A DNA stretch of 64,000 nucleotides, taken from NCBI GenBank assembly GCA_965247585.1, contig CBDFHC010000004.1, forward strand, positions 1,060,079 to 1,124,078, in the 5' to 3' direction. The notes below the pieces were generated by a model, which had not been told where the DNA came from, ran no database searches, and saw nothing but the letters and a program-made list of their open reading frames with translations. Made by a program: the position numbers and the translations under genes. This DNA comes from CBDFHC01 sp965247585 (lineage in GTDB: Bacteria; Chloroflexota; Dehalococcoidia; Lucifugimonadales; GCA-2712585). Positions 33,641 to 43,680 of the stretch are shown here, one piece after another; position 1 is the stretch's first letter; each line of letters begins with the position of its first letter.

Positions 33641-36110
33641 TTGAGAAAGATCATCGAGAGGGTTCGGGCAGCCTTGTCTTGGCTGCCCGAGCTCAGGACA
33701 ACCGGGTTCAAGGCGGCCGGGCTGAAGTCCTTGCTGCCACAGTTGAGACGAGCGTTGGCGCGTCGGGTTGCCAGGCTCGGCGGAGCCGCATCCCGCCTAC
33801 GGAGCGGTTCCGGCCGCCTCGCGTTCCACTGGCGAACCGCGCTCCGCAAGAGGGGCGGAACCCTGACCTGGCCGCCCTTCCGCCGTTCCGCCGACGCTCT
33901 GCGAGAGAGGGTGAGGGGTGTGCGAAGGCGGTTCTCCCGGCCCATGAAGGCCGAGGACGCCGCGCCCAAGCCGCCGCCTGAGCTGCCCCTGTTCTTCATG
34001 ATGTCCCACCTGGAGGAGGACGGGTCGGTGCGCCTTGACGGGGTGAAGCTGGGCGTGTGCGAGGTGTTGGGCCTGGAGCTGGACGAGCCGAAGCTGGGGG
34101 CCTTCGCCGGGGCGCTCAACGCCTGCGACTTCACCGTGCAACTCCTGGTGCGCCAGCACCCGCCGCGCCTGGGCCGCCTGCGGGAGAACCTGCAAAAGAC
34201 CCAACCCGCCGACCTGCCCCCGCAGACGAAGGCGGCGGCCGAGTCCCTGGGGCGCCTGCTCACCAACCTGGAGACCCGCGACGGCATCCTCGACCGTCGC
34301 TTCTACGCCGTGTGCGAGTTCGCTCGGTTCGACGAGCTGCGGGGGCTGCTTTCGCGGGCCGGGCTGTCGGTGCATCCCCTGAAGGGCAGGCGTCTACGGA
34401 TGCTGATGCTGGCCTCAGCCCTGGGCGGCACGCCCGCCGAGATGGACAAGGACGAGCCGGTCGAGGTGGAGATAAATCGCCGCGACGTGCGCGTCGCCGG
34501 ACACCTGACCCGCTCGCTGCACCTGGGCAAGTGGCCTCGGTCGCTGGCCCCCGGCTTCCTGCAAAGCCTCATGGCGACAGGAGCGCCGATGGACCTCTCC
34601 CTCCACCTGGGGCCGATACCCGCTGAGCAGGCGGCGCGGACGCTTGAGTGGCAGAAGGTGCGCTTCGAGTCGGCGCAGAGCCTCTCATTCAAGCGGGGCC
34701 GCACCATGTCCCCGGAGGCGGAGATCGCCCTGGAGGACGTGACCCGGCTGCGCGACGAGGTGCAGCGGGGCCGCGAGCGGCTCTTTCACTCGTCGCTCTC
34801 CGTCACCCTGCACGCGAAGGACGAGGCGGCCCTCAAGGAGATGACCCAGCGGGCCAAGGCCCACTTCGCCGCTACGTTGGGCAAGCTCGATCCCCTGGCC
34901 TTCCGCCAGCGCGAGGGGCTGCTGTCCACGCTCCCCCTGGCACTGAACGCCGTTGCGGTGTGGAGGACGCTGGACACGTCCAGCCTTGCTCGGCTGTTCC
35001 CCTTCTCGCCCCCCGACCTGGACACGAGGAGCGGGACCCTCTACGGCATCGACATGCGGGCCTGCGCCCCGGTGGTCTACGACCCCTGGGACGGCACCCA
35101 CCTCAACGCCAACACCGCCGTGCTCGCACGGTCTGGGGCAGGAAAATCCTTCGCCACCAAGCTGGGGATGCTCAGGGGCCTGTGCCGCGGCGTGACCGCC
35201 TACGTCATCGACCCGGAGGGCGAGTACGCGGACATGGCGAGGGCGGCGGGCGGCAGAGTCCTCTCCCCCGGCGTTCCGGGGCAGGGCATGAACCCCTTCG
35301 TCATCGACAAGGGCGACTCCGAGGAGCTGCTCCAGCGCATCGGCAGCCTGAGACGGCTCATCGAGGTGATGGTGGGGGAGCGGCTGAGCGCCGAGCGGCG
35401 GGCCTCCCTGGACCACGCCCTGGCGGGCTACTACGCCCAGCCCAGGGAACGCACCGGCTTCCGCGACTTCTACGAGTACCTCCAGGGAGACGAGGCGGGA
35501 GGGGGAGATATGGCGCGGCTGCTGCGCCCCTTCGCCACCGGCAGCCTGCGCAACCTGCTCTCCGACGAGGGCGACGACCTGCTCTCCAACGAGGCCCTGA
35601 TCACCGTCTTCGACCTGCGCTTGCTCGAACCCGAGCTGCGGCCCGCCGCAGCGATGGTCTGCACCGAGACGGTGTGGGCGGCGGCAGCCCAGGACCCCAA
35701 GCCCCGCCTGCTGGTGGTGGACGAGGTGTGGAGCATCATGCAGCACCCGGAGGGCGCGGCCTTCATGGTGTCGATGGCGAAGCGGGCGCAGCAAGCACCG
35801 GCTGGGGTTGCAGTTCATCACCCAGGACGTCCAGGACCTTCTGTCGGAGGACACCTCCCGCGCCATCACCGGCCACTCCGGGCGGGCGCTCCTCCAGAAC
35901 GCCGCCTTCAAGCTTCTGCTTCAGCAGGACGCGGCGGCGATAGGCACCGTGGGCGACGCCTTCGACCTGCCCCAGGACCTTCAACGCTGGCTGCTGTCCT
36001 GCCCCAGGGGAGACGGACTGCTCCTGACGAAGGGGCACCGCTTCCCCGTCCGCATCGAGGCCACGCCGGAGGAGACGGCGGTAATCGAGTGGACACCGGG
36101 CAGGCGCTAG
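33641..36110 (+). pseudogene. VirB4-like transfer ATPase with a single frameshift
   Basis: TTG 33641 follows GGAGG by eight bases. About 820 codons. Walker A LARSGAGKSFATK is near residue 498 and Walker B LLVVDEVWSIM near 690; YVIDPEGEYADM and GMNPFVIDK are typical of VirB4/TraC. After MAKRA at about 35795 the frame changes by one base; the true end (LGLQFITQDVQDLLSEDTS to WTPGRR) lies in the next frame and stops at 36110. Without the correction the frame reads on into the TraD-like gene. VirB4 powers pilus assembly and substrate transfer. The shift may be an assembly error. Confidence 0.82.
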
Positions 36111-36199
36111 GCAGAGCGACGGAACGAGACGTAACGAGCTACGGACACCGGCGCGACTACGAACCGACCGACGACCCTAATAGAGAAAGGAAGAAAACC

Positions 36200-38812
36200 A
36201 TGAAGCTGAGCTTCTTCAAGAGGCTTTCCGACGACCGCGACAGGAAGACCCCTGTGCTGCTGGCGGTGACGCCGCCGAGGACCGGGGAGCGCACCATGCT
36301 GGGAGTCGAGAACATGCTCGGCTCCATCGCCGTCCCCGAACCCTTCTCCCTGGAGCTGGCCGGGGACGCGGACGGCGTGACGTTGATGGCCCGCTGCCTC
36401 GACAAGGAGGTGGTGCAGGGCCAGATCGCCGCCCACTACCCCCAGGCCCGCATCCACGCGCTATCGGCGGAGGACGACCCCCTGCGCCTGGGCGAAGGCG
36501 AGCAGGCATGGGCCATGACCCTGCGGGCCGTCGGCCCCGAGTACGTCCCGCTCAGGGTCTTCCGGGACGACGACCTCCTCGACCCCGGCTCAGACCCCCT
36601 CATCGCCATCCTGGGCGCGTTCTCCAACCTCGGTGAGAAGGAGCGCATCGTGGCGCGGCTGATGCTGCGCTCGATGGGACCCGACTGGTCGCAGGCCCAC
36701 CTGGAGAAGGCCCACAAGCGTCCCGTGGAGGACAGGCGGGACCCCGCCTACACCTACCAGACCCGGCCCCTCCAGACGGACGGCGTGACGATGGCCGTTC
36801 TGGGCGTGGCGGCATTGGCCGCCCTGAAAGGCTACCTGTGGGTGCAGGCGGGAGAGACGTGGAAGGCAGCGCTCATGGGCATCGGCGTTGCGGCGGCCCT
36901 GACCGCAGGCGGCTGGCTGTGGCACCGCTGGAAGAGGGCCAGGAAGCGCGTCTACGACCCTCTGATCATCAAGGAGAAGGTCTCCCGCATCGCCTTCGAC
37001 GGCGAGCTACTGCTGGTGGCCGTCCTGCCCGGAATGTCCGACCCGAAGAAGGCGCGGGAGCGGGCAAGGATGCTGCTGGAGCCTGTGGCCGCCGCCTATC
37101 GCCACTACGACCACCCGGCGGGGGCGCGGCTCAGAGCGAGCAAGGTCCGACCCATCGTACCCGACCTCTCGACGATGCACCCCACAGGCCCCGGACTGTT
37201 CGGCAAGCGCAGCGTCCTGGGCGTCCGGGAGGCGGCGGCCCTGTGGCACCCGCCGGGGGCCGGGGACGAGACGCCCCTGGTGGAGCGGTCCGGGGCAAGG
37301 GTGCTGATGCCCTCGGCCAGGGGAGTCCGGGGGGGAGCTCCGGTGGGACAGACCACGGCGGGCAGGCCCCGTCCCATCCACTTCCCCGACGACCTGCTCA
37401 GACGCCACCACCTCTACGTGGCAAGGACCCGCATGGGCAAGTCCACACTGATGCACCACATCGTCGTCCACAAGATGATGGAGAAGGCTGCGGGAAGGGA
37501 TGGCGACGCCATCGTCGTCGTCGATCCCCACGCCGACTTGGTGGGCGGCCTGCTCCGGCACGTGCCGGAGTCCCTCATCGACCGGGTTCGCCTCATCGAC
37601 CTGGCCGACAAACGGGGCGCGCCCGGCGTCAACCTGCTTGACGCCCGCATCTTCTCCGACCGCGACCGCACCGCCGACTCGGTGGTTCGCATCGCCAAGG
37701 GTCTGTGGGACCAGTGGGGGCCGAGGATGCAGTCCATCCTCGAGCAGACCGTCAAGACCCTCCACGAGGCCAACGAGCACCCCGCCACCGCCGACGACGA
37801 GCAGCTGACCATCCTGGACGCGCTGACCCTGCTGGCCGACGACAAGTTCAAGAACGGCGTGCTGACCAGGGTGAGCGACCCCTACCTGCTCCAGTGGTGG
37901 GGGAGGGACTTCAAGGGTTGGCGCGGCGAGACCCGCGCCGACGCCCTGGCCCCGGTGCAGACCCGCCTCTCCTACTACGCATCCTCCAAGCGGGCGCGGG
38001 CCATCCTGGGCCAGCCCCGATCCACCATCGACATGAGACGGGTCGTCCAGGACGGCGGCATCCTGCTGGTCTCCACCGCCCAGGGAGCCGTGGGCAAGGA
38101 CGTGGCCTCCCTGGTGGGCGCATCCCTCCTGAACCTGGTGGACGCCGTGATACGGGAGCAGGGGAGCCTGCCGCCGGAGCGGCGGCGGGGTGCGCTGGTC
38201 GTCGTGGACGAGATGCAGTCGATGCCCGGCGTGGACTACGAGAGCATGTTGTCGGAGCTGGGCAAGTTCGGGGCGTCCTTCGTCCTGGCCACCCAGAGCC
38301 TCGCCAAGCTGGACGACCTCTCCCGCACCATGCGGGACACCCTGCTCGCCAACGTGGGGTGCCTCGCCGTCTTCCAGGTGGCGGGAAACGACGCCAGGCA
38401 GCTGGTGTGGGAGCTGGGCAAGGACCGGGTGACCGAGGAGGACATCGTGTCGCTCCCGGTGCACCAGTGCTACGTCCGCGCCACCGTGGGCAAGGAGCGG
38501 ATGCCCACCTTCTCCATGATGGTGAGCAAGCCCGAGCACGGAGACCCCATCGTCGCCGAGCGCATCCACGAAAAGGCGTCCTCCTACCTCACCACCGAGG
38601 AGGAGATCGCCGCGCAGCAGGCCGAGGGCCGCAGGCGGGCCGAGGACTTCCGCAATGCCGTCAAGGACATCAGGGAAGGCAACGACCCCTCGAAGAACGA
38701 GAAGAAGGATGCGCCCAAGGACCTGGAGCGGGGCGATCAGCGCAGCAAGCACTTCCAGCCGCCCACAGGGAAGAACGGGCAGACCACCGAGGACACGGAG
38801 GATGAGGAATGA
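36200..38812 (+). CDS. TraD/VirD4-like coupling ATPase (HerA/FtsK type), copy A
   Basis: 870 residues. The N-terminal 190 residues are a conserved cytoplasmic domain, then two membrane helices (residues 195-240). The motor follows: HLYVARTRMGKSTLMHHIV (Walker A near 408), VVVDPHADLVGGLL, LVVVDEMQSMPG (Walker B near 670) and FVLATQSLAKLDDL. It is the likely coupling protein that drives DNA to the channel. ATG 36200 follows GAAAGGAAG. The C-terminal tail is charged and coiled. A second copy of equal length lies at 50400-53012. Confidence 0.88.
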   Translation: MKLSFFKRLSDDRDRKTPVLLAVTPPRTGERTMLGVENMLGSIAVPEPFSLELAGDADGVTLMARCLDKEVVQGQIAAHYPQARIHALSAEDDPLRLGEGEQAWAMTLRAVGPEYVPLRVFRDDDLLDPGSDPLIAILGAFSNLGEKERIVARLMLRSMGPDWSQAHLEKAHKRPVEDRRDPAYTYQTRPLQTDGVTMAVLGVAALAALKGYLWVQAGETWKAALMGIGVAAALTAGGWLWHRWKRARKRVYDPLIIKEKVSRIAFDGELLLVAVLPGMSDPKKARERARMLLEPVAAAYRHYDHPAGARLRASKVRPIVPDLSTMHPTGPGLFGKRSVLGVREAAALWHPPGAGDETPLVERSGARVLMPSARGVRGGAPVGQTTAGRPRPIHFPDDLLRRHHLYVARTRMGKSTLMHHIVVHKMMEKAAGRDGDAIVVVDPHADLVGGLLRHVPESLIDRVRLIDLADKRGAPGVNLLDARIFSDRDRTADSVVRIAKGLWDQWGPRMQSILEQTVKTLHEANEHPATADDEQLTILDALTLLADDKFKNGVLTRVSDPYLLQWWGRDFKGWRGETRADALAPVQTRLSYYASSKRARAILGQPRSTIDMRRVVQDGGILLVSTAQGAVGKDVASLVGASLLNLVDAVIREQGSLPPERRRGALVVVDEMQSMPGVDYESMLSELGKFGASFVLATQSLAKLDDLSRTMRDTLLANVGCLAVFQVAGNDARQLVWELGKDRVTEEDIVSLPVHQCYVRATVGKERMPTFSMMVSKPEHGDPIVAERIHEKASSYLTTEEEIAAQQAEGRRRAEDFRNAVKDIREGNDPSKNEKKDAPKDLERGDQRSKHFQPPTGKNGQTTEDTEDEE

Positions 38813-40446
38813 GGCCCGTCGAAGCCAACCTATTGCGGCTCCTGTCCCACATGCCCCTCCTCGACCGGCTGGAGGCGGTCGCCGTCTCCGGCTGGTCGAG
38901 GGGCGCGGTCTACCGGGCTGTCGAGAGCCTTGAGCGCGAGGGGCTGGCGGCCTCCGTGCCCCACGCCTCGGAGCTGACTCCGGCGACCCGCCGCTACTGG
39001 CTCACCACCGACGGGCTTCGGCGGTTGGCCCGCGAGGAGGGCGTCGACGTGGACGGGCTGCTTCGCAGCCGGCCGGTCTCGAACCAGTGGAGGCGACTCC
39101 TCATGGAGCGGCTGGACGCCGTTGCCGCCGTCTACCGCCTCGCCTCCGCCGTCTCGACCCTCGCCCACCCCATCCGCTTCAGGTGGTTCAGAGCCATGCC
39201 GATGGACGCCTCCGTCGCGCTCCCCGACGGGCGCGTGATCGCCGTCGTCAGGCAGGGACCGGCCACCGACCGCACGGGCTTCTCCAAGCGGCTCTGGCGG
39301 CTCAGGGAGGGGCCGCAACCCGCCGCCGCGCTCCTGCTCATGCCCGACGAGGTTAGACTGCGCCATGCCCGCAGGCTGCTGGCGGTAGCGCCGTCCATCG
39401 CCTACCTCGCCCTGGAGAGCGACGCCGCCTCCGCAGGAGCCGGGGCGTCCCTCTGGCGCACCCCGTCCGGGGCCGCGCTCCTCGACCTTCGCACCGTCCT
39501 CGACCACACGGGGCCGCGCGGCCCCTGGCCCGACGAGGAGCCTCCGGCAAGGGCGTCCCTGCCCGCAGACCTCGACGGAGAGGCCGGGGAGGACTGGATG
39601 CTGCCCACGATGCTCAAACCCGTCGAGAAGCGCGCCCTCGACCTGCTCTCCGACTGGCCGTGGCTCACCCACGCCCACCTGGGCGCGCTCATGGGGCTGA
39701 AGCGGTCGAGGCTCTCGGAGGTCCTTATACGGCTGGACGGGCTGCGCCTCATCGCCGATGCCCGGATCGAGGGCCGCCGCCGTCTCGCCGTCACCGACCG
39801 GGGGCTGGCTGCGCTGGCCCGAAGGGACCGCGCCTCCGTTGGCGCGGCCAAGAGGCGGTGGAGCGTCGCTCCCATAGACGCCGACGCCCCCGTCGAGTGG
39901 CGCAACGTCTCCGGCAGGCGCAGCAGACAGCTTCTCAGGAACGTCGAGCACACGTCCGCCGTCCACGGCTTCATCGCGGCCCTTGCGCGCCAGGCCCGAT
40001 CACGCTCCAGGAAGATCGTCCAGCTCGACCCGCCGCGCAGGGCCTCCCGCTACTTCCGATACGCAGACCGGCTCCACTCCATCCACCCCGACGCCTTCGG
40101 CGTCCTCAGGCGGGGCGACGCCCTCTGGTCCTTCTTTCTGGAGTGGGAGCGCAGGGCTGTCCGCCCCGTCACGATGGCGGCGCGGCTCGCCCCCTACCTG
40201 CGCTACTACTCGTCCCATAGGCCGACCGACGACCACGGAGCGCGGCCCGACGTGCTGGTCGTCTTCGACGATGACATCGCCCAGACCCACTTCCTGCGCA
40301 TCGCCCGCGAGGAGATGGCGCGGGCCGGGGTCGAGGTCCCTCTGCTGGTCTCCCACCGGGAGCTGGTGGAGCGGGAGGGGCCGCTGGGACGGGCCTGGCT
40401 CGCCCCGGGCGTCCCGGAACCGGCCCACGCCTTCAGGAGCCGCTGA
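38809..40446 (+). CDS. Replication-relaxation (Replic_Relax) family protein, copy A
   Basis: 545 residues, starting in the last codon of the TraD-like gene (ATGA). Two winged-helix parts are visible: residues 5-85 (GAVYRAVESLEREGLAAS) and 270-345 (HLGALMGLKRSRLSEVLIRL). The C-terminal half includes SIHPDAFGVLRRGD and FLEWERRAVRP then LAPYLRYYSSHRP, the Replic_Relax signature. Members are plasmid proteins needed for replication or DNA relaxation; no classical relaxase is seen elsewhere, so this may be the nicking or origin-binding protein of the element. That role is inference. Confidence 0.85.
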   Translation: MRPVEANLLRLLSHMPLLDRLEAVAVSGWSRGAVYRAVESLEREGLAASVPHASELTPATRRYWLTTDGLRRLAREEGVDVDGLLRSRPVSNQWRRLLMERLDAVAAVYRLASAVSTLAHPIRFRWFRAMPMDASVALPDGRVIAVVRQGPATDRTGFSKRLWRLREGPQPAAALLLMPDEVRLRHARRLLAVAPSIAYLALESDAASAGAGASLWRTPSGAALLDLRTVLDHTGPRGPWPDEEPPARASLPADLDGEAGEDWMLPTMLKPVEKRALDLLSDWPWLTHAHLGALMGLKRSRLSEVLIRLDGLRLIADARIEGRRRLAVTDRGLAALARRDRASVGAAKRRWSVAPIDADAPVEWRNVSGRRSRQLLRNVEHTSAVHGFIAALARQARSRSRKIVQLDPPRRASRYFRYADRLHSIHPDAFGVLRRGDALWSFFLEWERRAVRPVTMAARLAPYLRYYSSHRPTDDHGARPDVLVVFDDDIAQTHFLRIAREEMARAGVEVPLLVSHRELVEREGPLGRAWLAPGVPEPAHAFRSR

Positions 40447-40476
40447 GACCCGAACGCCAAGAGGAGAACCACAGCC

Positions 40477-41235
40477 ATGAGAATCTACTACATCGACGAG
40501 TCCGAGGGTCCCCAATACTACGTCCGCTCCGCCCTGGGCGTGGACGCCGAGCGGTGGAACAGCCTGCATGGCTGCGTCCAGGACTGGCGCACGGCGCTGG
40601 CGGGTGACTACAGCGTCCCCGTAAGCCGGGAGCTGCACGCCTGCGACCTGCTGGCAGGACGGGGCAAGCTGGTCCGCATCGACAACACCGGACGCAGGCT
40701 CGCACCGGAGCAGGGCGCCGAAATCTTCATGGACGGCCTGCGCATCATTGAGAACAACGCCCATAGAATGGGCGGCATCGAGGTCATCAACGTCTGCCTG
40801 CGCAAGGCCGAGGTGAAGGGCTACGAGCGCGTCAGCCTCGACCGGCTGCTCAACCGCATCAACACCTCCGTCGCGGCGGACGGACGCTACGCCCACCTCA
40901 TCTTCGACGAGGGAGGGGAGCGCATGGTCAGGCGGCTCTACGGCAGGCTCAGAAGCCGCAACCCCGTGCCCAGCCGCTACGAGGTGTGGGAGGACGGCGA
41001 GGCGACGAAGGACATTCCCATAGAGCGGATCATCGGAGGCCCGTCCTTCCGAAGCTCCCAGGACGACGACCTGATCCAGATGGCCGACCTCATCGCCCAC
41101 GCCCTGCTCAAGCAGGAGGAGGAACCGTCCCCAAGGGTGGCGGAGCTGGGCATCCACCTGGCCTTCGGGATCCTCGACCGCGCCCTCAACCGGAAGGCGT
41201 CGGGGCGAGACCCCCAGGGCATCGTCAGGCGGTGA
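40477..41235 (+). CDS. DUF3800 domain protein
   Basis: 252 residues. Begins MRIYYIDESEG and ends with DDDLIQMADLIAHALLKQ, the two conserved acidic motifs of DUF3800, a predicted RNase H-like fold. Family members occur on mobile elements and near defence genes; activity is unknown. It begins 30 bases after the Replic_Relax gene and is the last gene of the transfer operon. Confidence 0.85.
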   Translation: MRIYYIDESEGPQYYVRSALGVDAERWNSLHGCVQDWRTALAGDYSVPVSRELHACDLLAGRGKLVRIDNTGRRLAPEQGAEIFMDGLRIIENNAHRMGGIEVINVCLRKAEVKGYERVSLDRLLNRINTSVAADGRYAHLIFDEGGERMVRRLYGRLRSRNPVPSRYEVWEDGEATKDIPIERIIGGPSFRSSQDDDLIQMADLIAHALLKQEEEPSPRVAELGIHLAFGILDRALNRKASGRDPQGIVRR

Positions 41236-41279
41236 GGGAGCTATAACGCATTTCTGGACATGCCCCCGGCTCCTCGACT

Positions 41280-41566
41280 CTATCTCTCCGCTTCGCCTTC
41301 GGAACCCGCGTCGCCATAGAGCATCAACTCGAAGCCGCCGGGAACGCCGCGCGCCAGCTGCATAATGCCCCAGTAGCTTCCCCCGGAGGGCACCCCTCCC
41401 CTGAGCCACTTCTGCACGGTGCGCTCCGTTACGCCGAAAAGCTCGGCCAAGTCCCGCCGCGACAGTTCGGCCATCTTCATCAACCGCTCCAGCCGCTCCC
41501 CGAAGTCCTCCGGAAAGGGGAGCGTCGTTGCTGCCTGATGCTCCCTTCACGTCCCTCGACAGCCAT
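41280..41566 (-). pseudogene. Small HTH protein with a one-base frameshift
   Basis: ATG 41566 has a strong GGAGGTGG site and encodes MAVEGREGSIRQQ. After about 15 codons the good sequence moves to the next frame: FPEDFGERLERL, then LSRRDLAELFGVTERTVQKW, stopping at 41280. The change falls near a CCCC/TTT run (about 41510-41520). The result, about 95 residues, resembles the genes at 41920 and 42221. Confidence 0.6.
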
Positions 41567-41726
41567 GATGCCACCTCCCCGCTGTTGTAGTTCCCTGTTG
41601 CCTCCTCGTCCCAACGCACCTTGCCGCTCCAGACCTAAACGGTACACCATGCGGGGCACCGCCTCCAAGACGAATCGAGGGCTCCCCAAGAGACGAAGGG
41701 GCAGGAGCAGGAACAGCGGCAAAGGA

Positions 41727-41756
41727 AAGGCCGGACGGTTTATCCCGTCCGGCCTT
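41727..41756 (-). terminator. Strong hairpin terminator of the small HTH operon
   Basis: Perfect 12-bp stem AAGGCCGGACGG / CCGTCCGGCCTT with a six-base loop. On the minus strand it is followed by TCCTTTGC, a weak T-rich tail. It lies between the 37-residue gene and the last HTH gene. Confidence 0.65.
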
Positions 41757-41809
41757 CTCGTTGTTCGGGAACCCTGGCGCAGGCTCCCTCTGATCGCGGT
41801 CGCTCGCCG

Positions 41810-41923
41810 TCAGCCCGGCCCCCGGTAGGGCCAGGGCTGGGTGTGGTCCATGAGCATCACCCCGAGGACGCCGGACACCGAGCAGGCCCACTCCATCATG
41901 GCCCGCATGGTCAGACGCTTCAT
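41810..41923 (-). CDS. 37-residue peptide coupled to an HTH gene
   Basis: The ATG overlaps the stop of the HTH gene at 41920 (ATGA). The sequence has one hydrophobic stretch (WACSVSGVLGVMLM). Coupling is the main support; no family known. Confidence 0.45.
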   Translation of the reverse strand: MKRLTMRAMMEWACSVSGVLGVMLMDHTQPWPYRGPG

Positions 41924-42216
41924 CGCCGGTAAGCCTCCGGGTCGAAGCCTTCGGGCAGGTCCCTGTCCTGACACATCAGAATCCCGTCCCGCAGTCCCAT
42001 CGCCCCGGCGATGGTCAGCAGCAGGAAGAGATTGGCATGGCTGGGGGCCACGCCCTTGTTCCGCCACTGCCTGAGCCGGTGGAGGCTGACGCCCAGCAGA
42101 CGGGCAATCGCCCGCCAGCTAAGCCCGCTCTCCTCCTTGAACCGCTCCAGACGCTCCGGGAAGTCCAGCGGAAAGACCCAGTGGAACGGTTCATAGACCT
42201 GCCTCTGCCTTCCCAT
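41920..42216 (-). CDS. Small HTH protein
   Basis: 98 residues: FPLDFPERLERFKEESGLSW then IARLLGVSLHRLRQWRNKG is an HTH; the rest includes a hydrophobic helix (ANLFLLLTIAGAMGL). Similar layout to the next two genes. Likely a small regulator; unrecognised family. Confidence 0.7.
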   Translation of the reverse strand: MGRQRQVYEPFHWVFPLDFPERLERFKEESGLSWRAIARLLGVSLHRLRQWRNKGVAPSHANLFLLLTIAGAMGLRDGILMCQDRDLPEGFDPEAYRR

Positions 42217-42220
42217 GACC

Positions 42221-42553
42221 CTAGCCCTCCCGGCCGTCCGTGCCGAAGCCGACGACCAGGGGCGGCTGAAGCGCTCCGACCGGCGGCAGGCCGACGTATA
42301 TCCCCACCAGGATGTAGAGGCCGCCGGGGACGCAGGCGGCCAGTGTGATGAGGGCGCAAAGCCCGTCTCCGTCTGGCTTGGTGTCCTTGCGCCAACGCTG
42401 AAGCTGGCGCGGGTCCACGCCCAGGCAACCGGCCAGGCCGTCCCACGTGAAGCCGGTGGCCTCCTTGAATCGTTCCAGGCGCGTGGGAAAGTCCTCCGGC
42501 AGGAAGGTGGCGGCGAACATGAGGCGGGTCGGCGGCACGGACGTGGGCCTCAC
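42221..42553 (-). CDS. Small HTH protein with hydrophobic tail
   Basis: 110 residues from GTG 42553, which overlaps the stop of the XRE gene (GTGA). FLPEDFPTRLERFKEATGF and LAGCLGVDPRQLQRWRKD form the HTH; CALITLAACVPGGLYILVGIY is a likely membrane or core helix. An internal ATG 42520 is possible. Confidence 0.68.
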   Translation of the reverse strand: MRPTSVPPTRLMFAATFLPEDFPTRLERFKEATGFTWDGLAGCLGVDPRQLQRWRKDTKPDGDGLCALITLAACVPGGLYILVGIYVGLPPVGALQPPLVVGFGTDGREG

Positions 42554-42789
42554 TCGACTGTCTCCAGTATGAACAGGTCCTCGAAGCGGGTGACGCCCAG
42601 GGCCTCCATGAGCCGCTTGCGTATGTCCGCCGAGGGGCAGCGAGTCCCGGACATGAGCTGGGACAGGTAGCCGGACGAGGTGCCGACCAGCCGCGCCAGC
42701 TCGTTCTGGGTCATGTTGAGAAGATTCAGAAGCTCCCACACCCGGTCGGGATTGAGCTTGACTCTGGACGAGGGTTGCCTGCGCTTCAC
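42550..42789 (-). CDS. XRE-family HTH protein
   Basis: 79 residues, almost all an XRE-type HTH (MTQNELARLVGTSSGYLSQL). Stop and start overlap with both neighbours, so it belongs to one coupled unit. Probably a regulator of the operon or of the element. Confidence 0.8.
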   Translation of the reverse strand: MKRRQPSSRVKLNPDRVWELLNLLNMTQNELARLVGTSSGYLSQLMSGTRCPSADIRKRLMEALGVTRFEDLFILETVE

Positions 42790-42959
42790 GCCGCACCCTC
42801 CTTTTTGGCCGACTGCGAGCCGTCCCCGGCTGCGCCGTTGGGGTACAGGTGGGGGTTGGCGAGGTAGTGGTGCGCGATGATGCGGGCCAGTATCCGCAGG
42901 CCCTCGATGCGCCGCCGCTCCTGCCTGTCCGTCAGCTTCCGCTTCGACTTCTTACTCAC
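42786..42959 (-). CDS. Small basic protein
   Basis: 57 residues from GTG 42959 (GAAGGA upstream): SKKSKRKLTDRQERRRIEGL, helical and basic. First gene of the leftward HTH operon. Function unknown. Confidence 0.6.
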   Translation of the reverse strand: MSKKSKRKLTDRQERRRIEGLRILARIIAHHYLANPHLYPNGAAGDGSQSAKKEGAA

Positions 42960-43037
42960 GCGGTCCTTCTCTCTGGTGGGGTTCGGGAGCGCCAGCAAGG
43001 GGTGGCCCTCGCGGGCGTCGGTGATGTATACTCGGTT

Positions 43038-43054
43038 CGAAATACGATAATTCG
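43038..43054. promoter_or_regulatory. Imperfect palindrome upstream of the HTH operon
   Basis: CGAAATACGATAATTCG, arms CGAA-TA / TA-TTCG. It lies in the leftward promoter zone and suits an XRE-type dimer. Confidence 0.45.
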
Positions 43055-43136
43055 TTCTGTTGGCATAAGTGTAGCGTTATAGAGCGGGCGAAGGCAATGG
43101 AGAAAAGGCGGTATCAGGGTCTATCAGAAGGATACA

Positions 43137-43208
43137 TTGACAATTGCTCGCTCTGATGTAACAATTAGTTAGCAACAATGTAGCTGCAATGTAGCAGGCA
43201 CGCCGTGC
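43137..43208 (+). promoter_or_regulatory. Promoter and operators of the second XRE/ImmA pair
   Basis: Perfect -35 TTGACA (43137-43142), 17-base spacer, -10 AACAAT (43160-43165). Direct repeats CAATGTAGC at 43176-43184 and 43187-43195 are 11 bases apart, one helical turn, just past the start site. A palindrome GCACGCCGTGC follows at 43198-43208. Confidence 0.65.
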
Positions 43209-43248
43209 GTGACGCTGTTCGCAACTACCGATGCAAGAGGGAGACATC

Positions 43249-43680
43249 ATGGATGAGGTTGACGACGACAGGGACCTTGAGGACCGAGAGGCAATTGAGG
43301 GCGATGACGAAATCGGCCCGCTGCTCAGACGGCTGCGGGGAGATCTCAGCCTGCGGGACGTGACCAGGCGCACCGGCATCTCCAGCTCCTACCTCTCCCA
43401 GATAGAGCGGGGTGGCCGAAAGCCCGGCTCCAACATGATTGGCAAGCTGGCCGCCCTCTACAACGTGGATGAACAGGAGCTGATGAAGCGGGCCGGGCGC
43501 GTGGACCAGCCCGACCCCTACGGCGGCGAGGCGATGGAGATCGAGCGGGCCTACCAGTACGTGCTGGCCGACCCCGTGTTCCGCGTGGGAACCCGGCCCG
43601 ACGGCCCCATCACCCTGAAGACCAAGCGGTTCATCGTCGAGATGTACGAGCGATTCGCCAACAAGAGGCTGCTGGAATGA
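43249..43680 (+). CDS. XRE-family regulator, second pair
   Basis: 143 residues from ATG 43249 (GGGAG upstream). HTH: LSLRDVTRRTGISSSYLSQIE; a C-terminal helical domain of 80 residues follows. The stop overlaps the next gene (ATGA). It probably represses its own promoter and recombinase or transfer genes. Confidence 0.85.
   Translation: MDEVDDDRDLEDREAIEGDDEIGPLLRRLRGDLSLRDVTRRTGISSSYLSQIERGGRKPGSNMIGKLAALYNVDEQELMKRAGRVDQPDPYGGEAMEIERAYQYVLADPVFRVGTRPDGPITLKTKRFIVEMYERFANKRLLE

Noticed and set aside
37007..38752. 581-codon minus-strand frame
   Set aside because: Antisense to the TraD-like ATPase, with no motifs.
33641..38812. One 1723-codon frame joining VirB4 and TraD
   Set aside because: The stretch after 35795 reads as nonsense while the neighbouring frame carries the conserved VirB4 end. 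ATG 36200 has its own ribosome site, so two genes are present.
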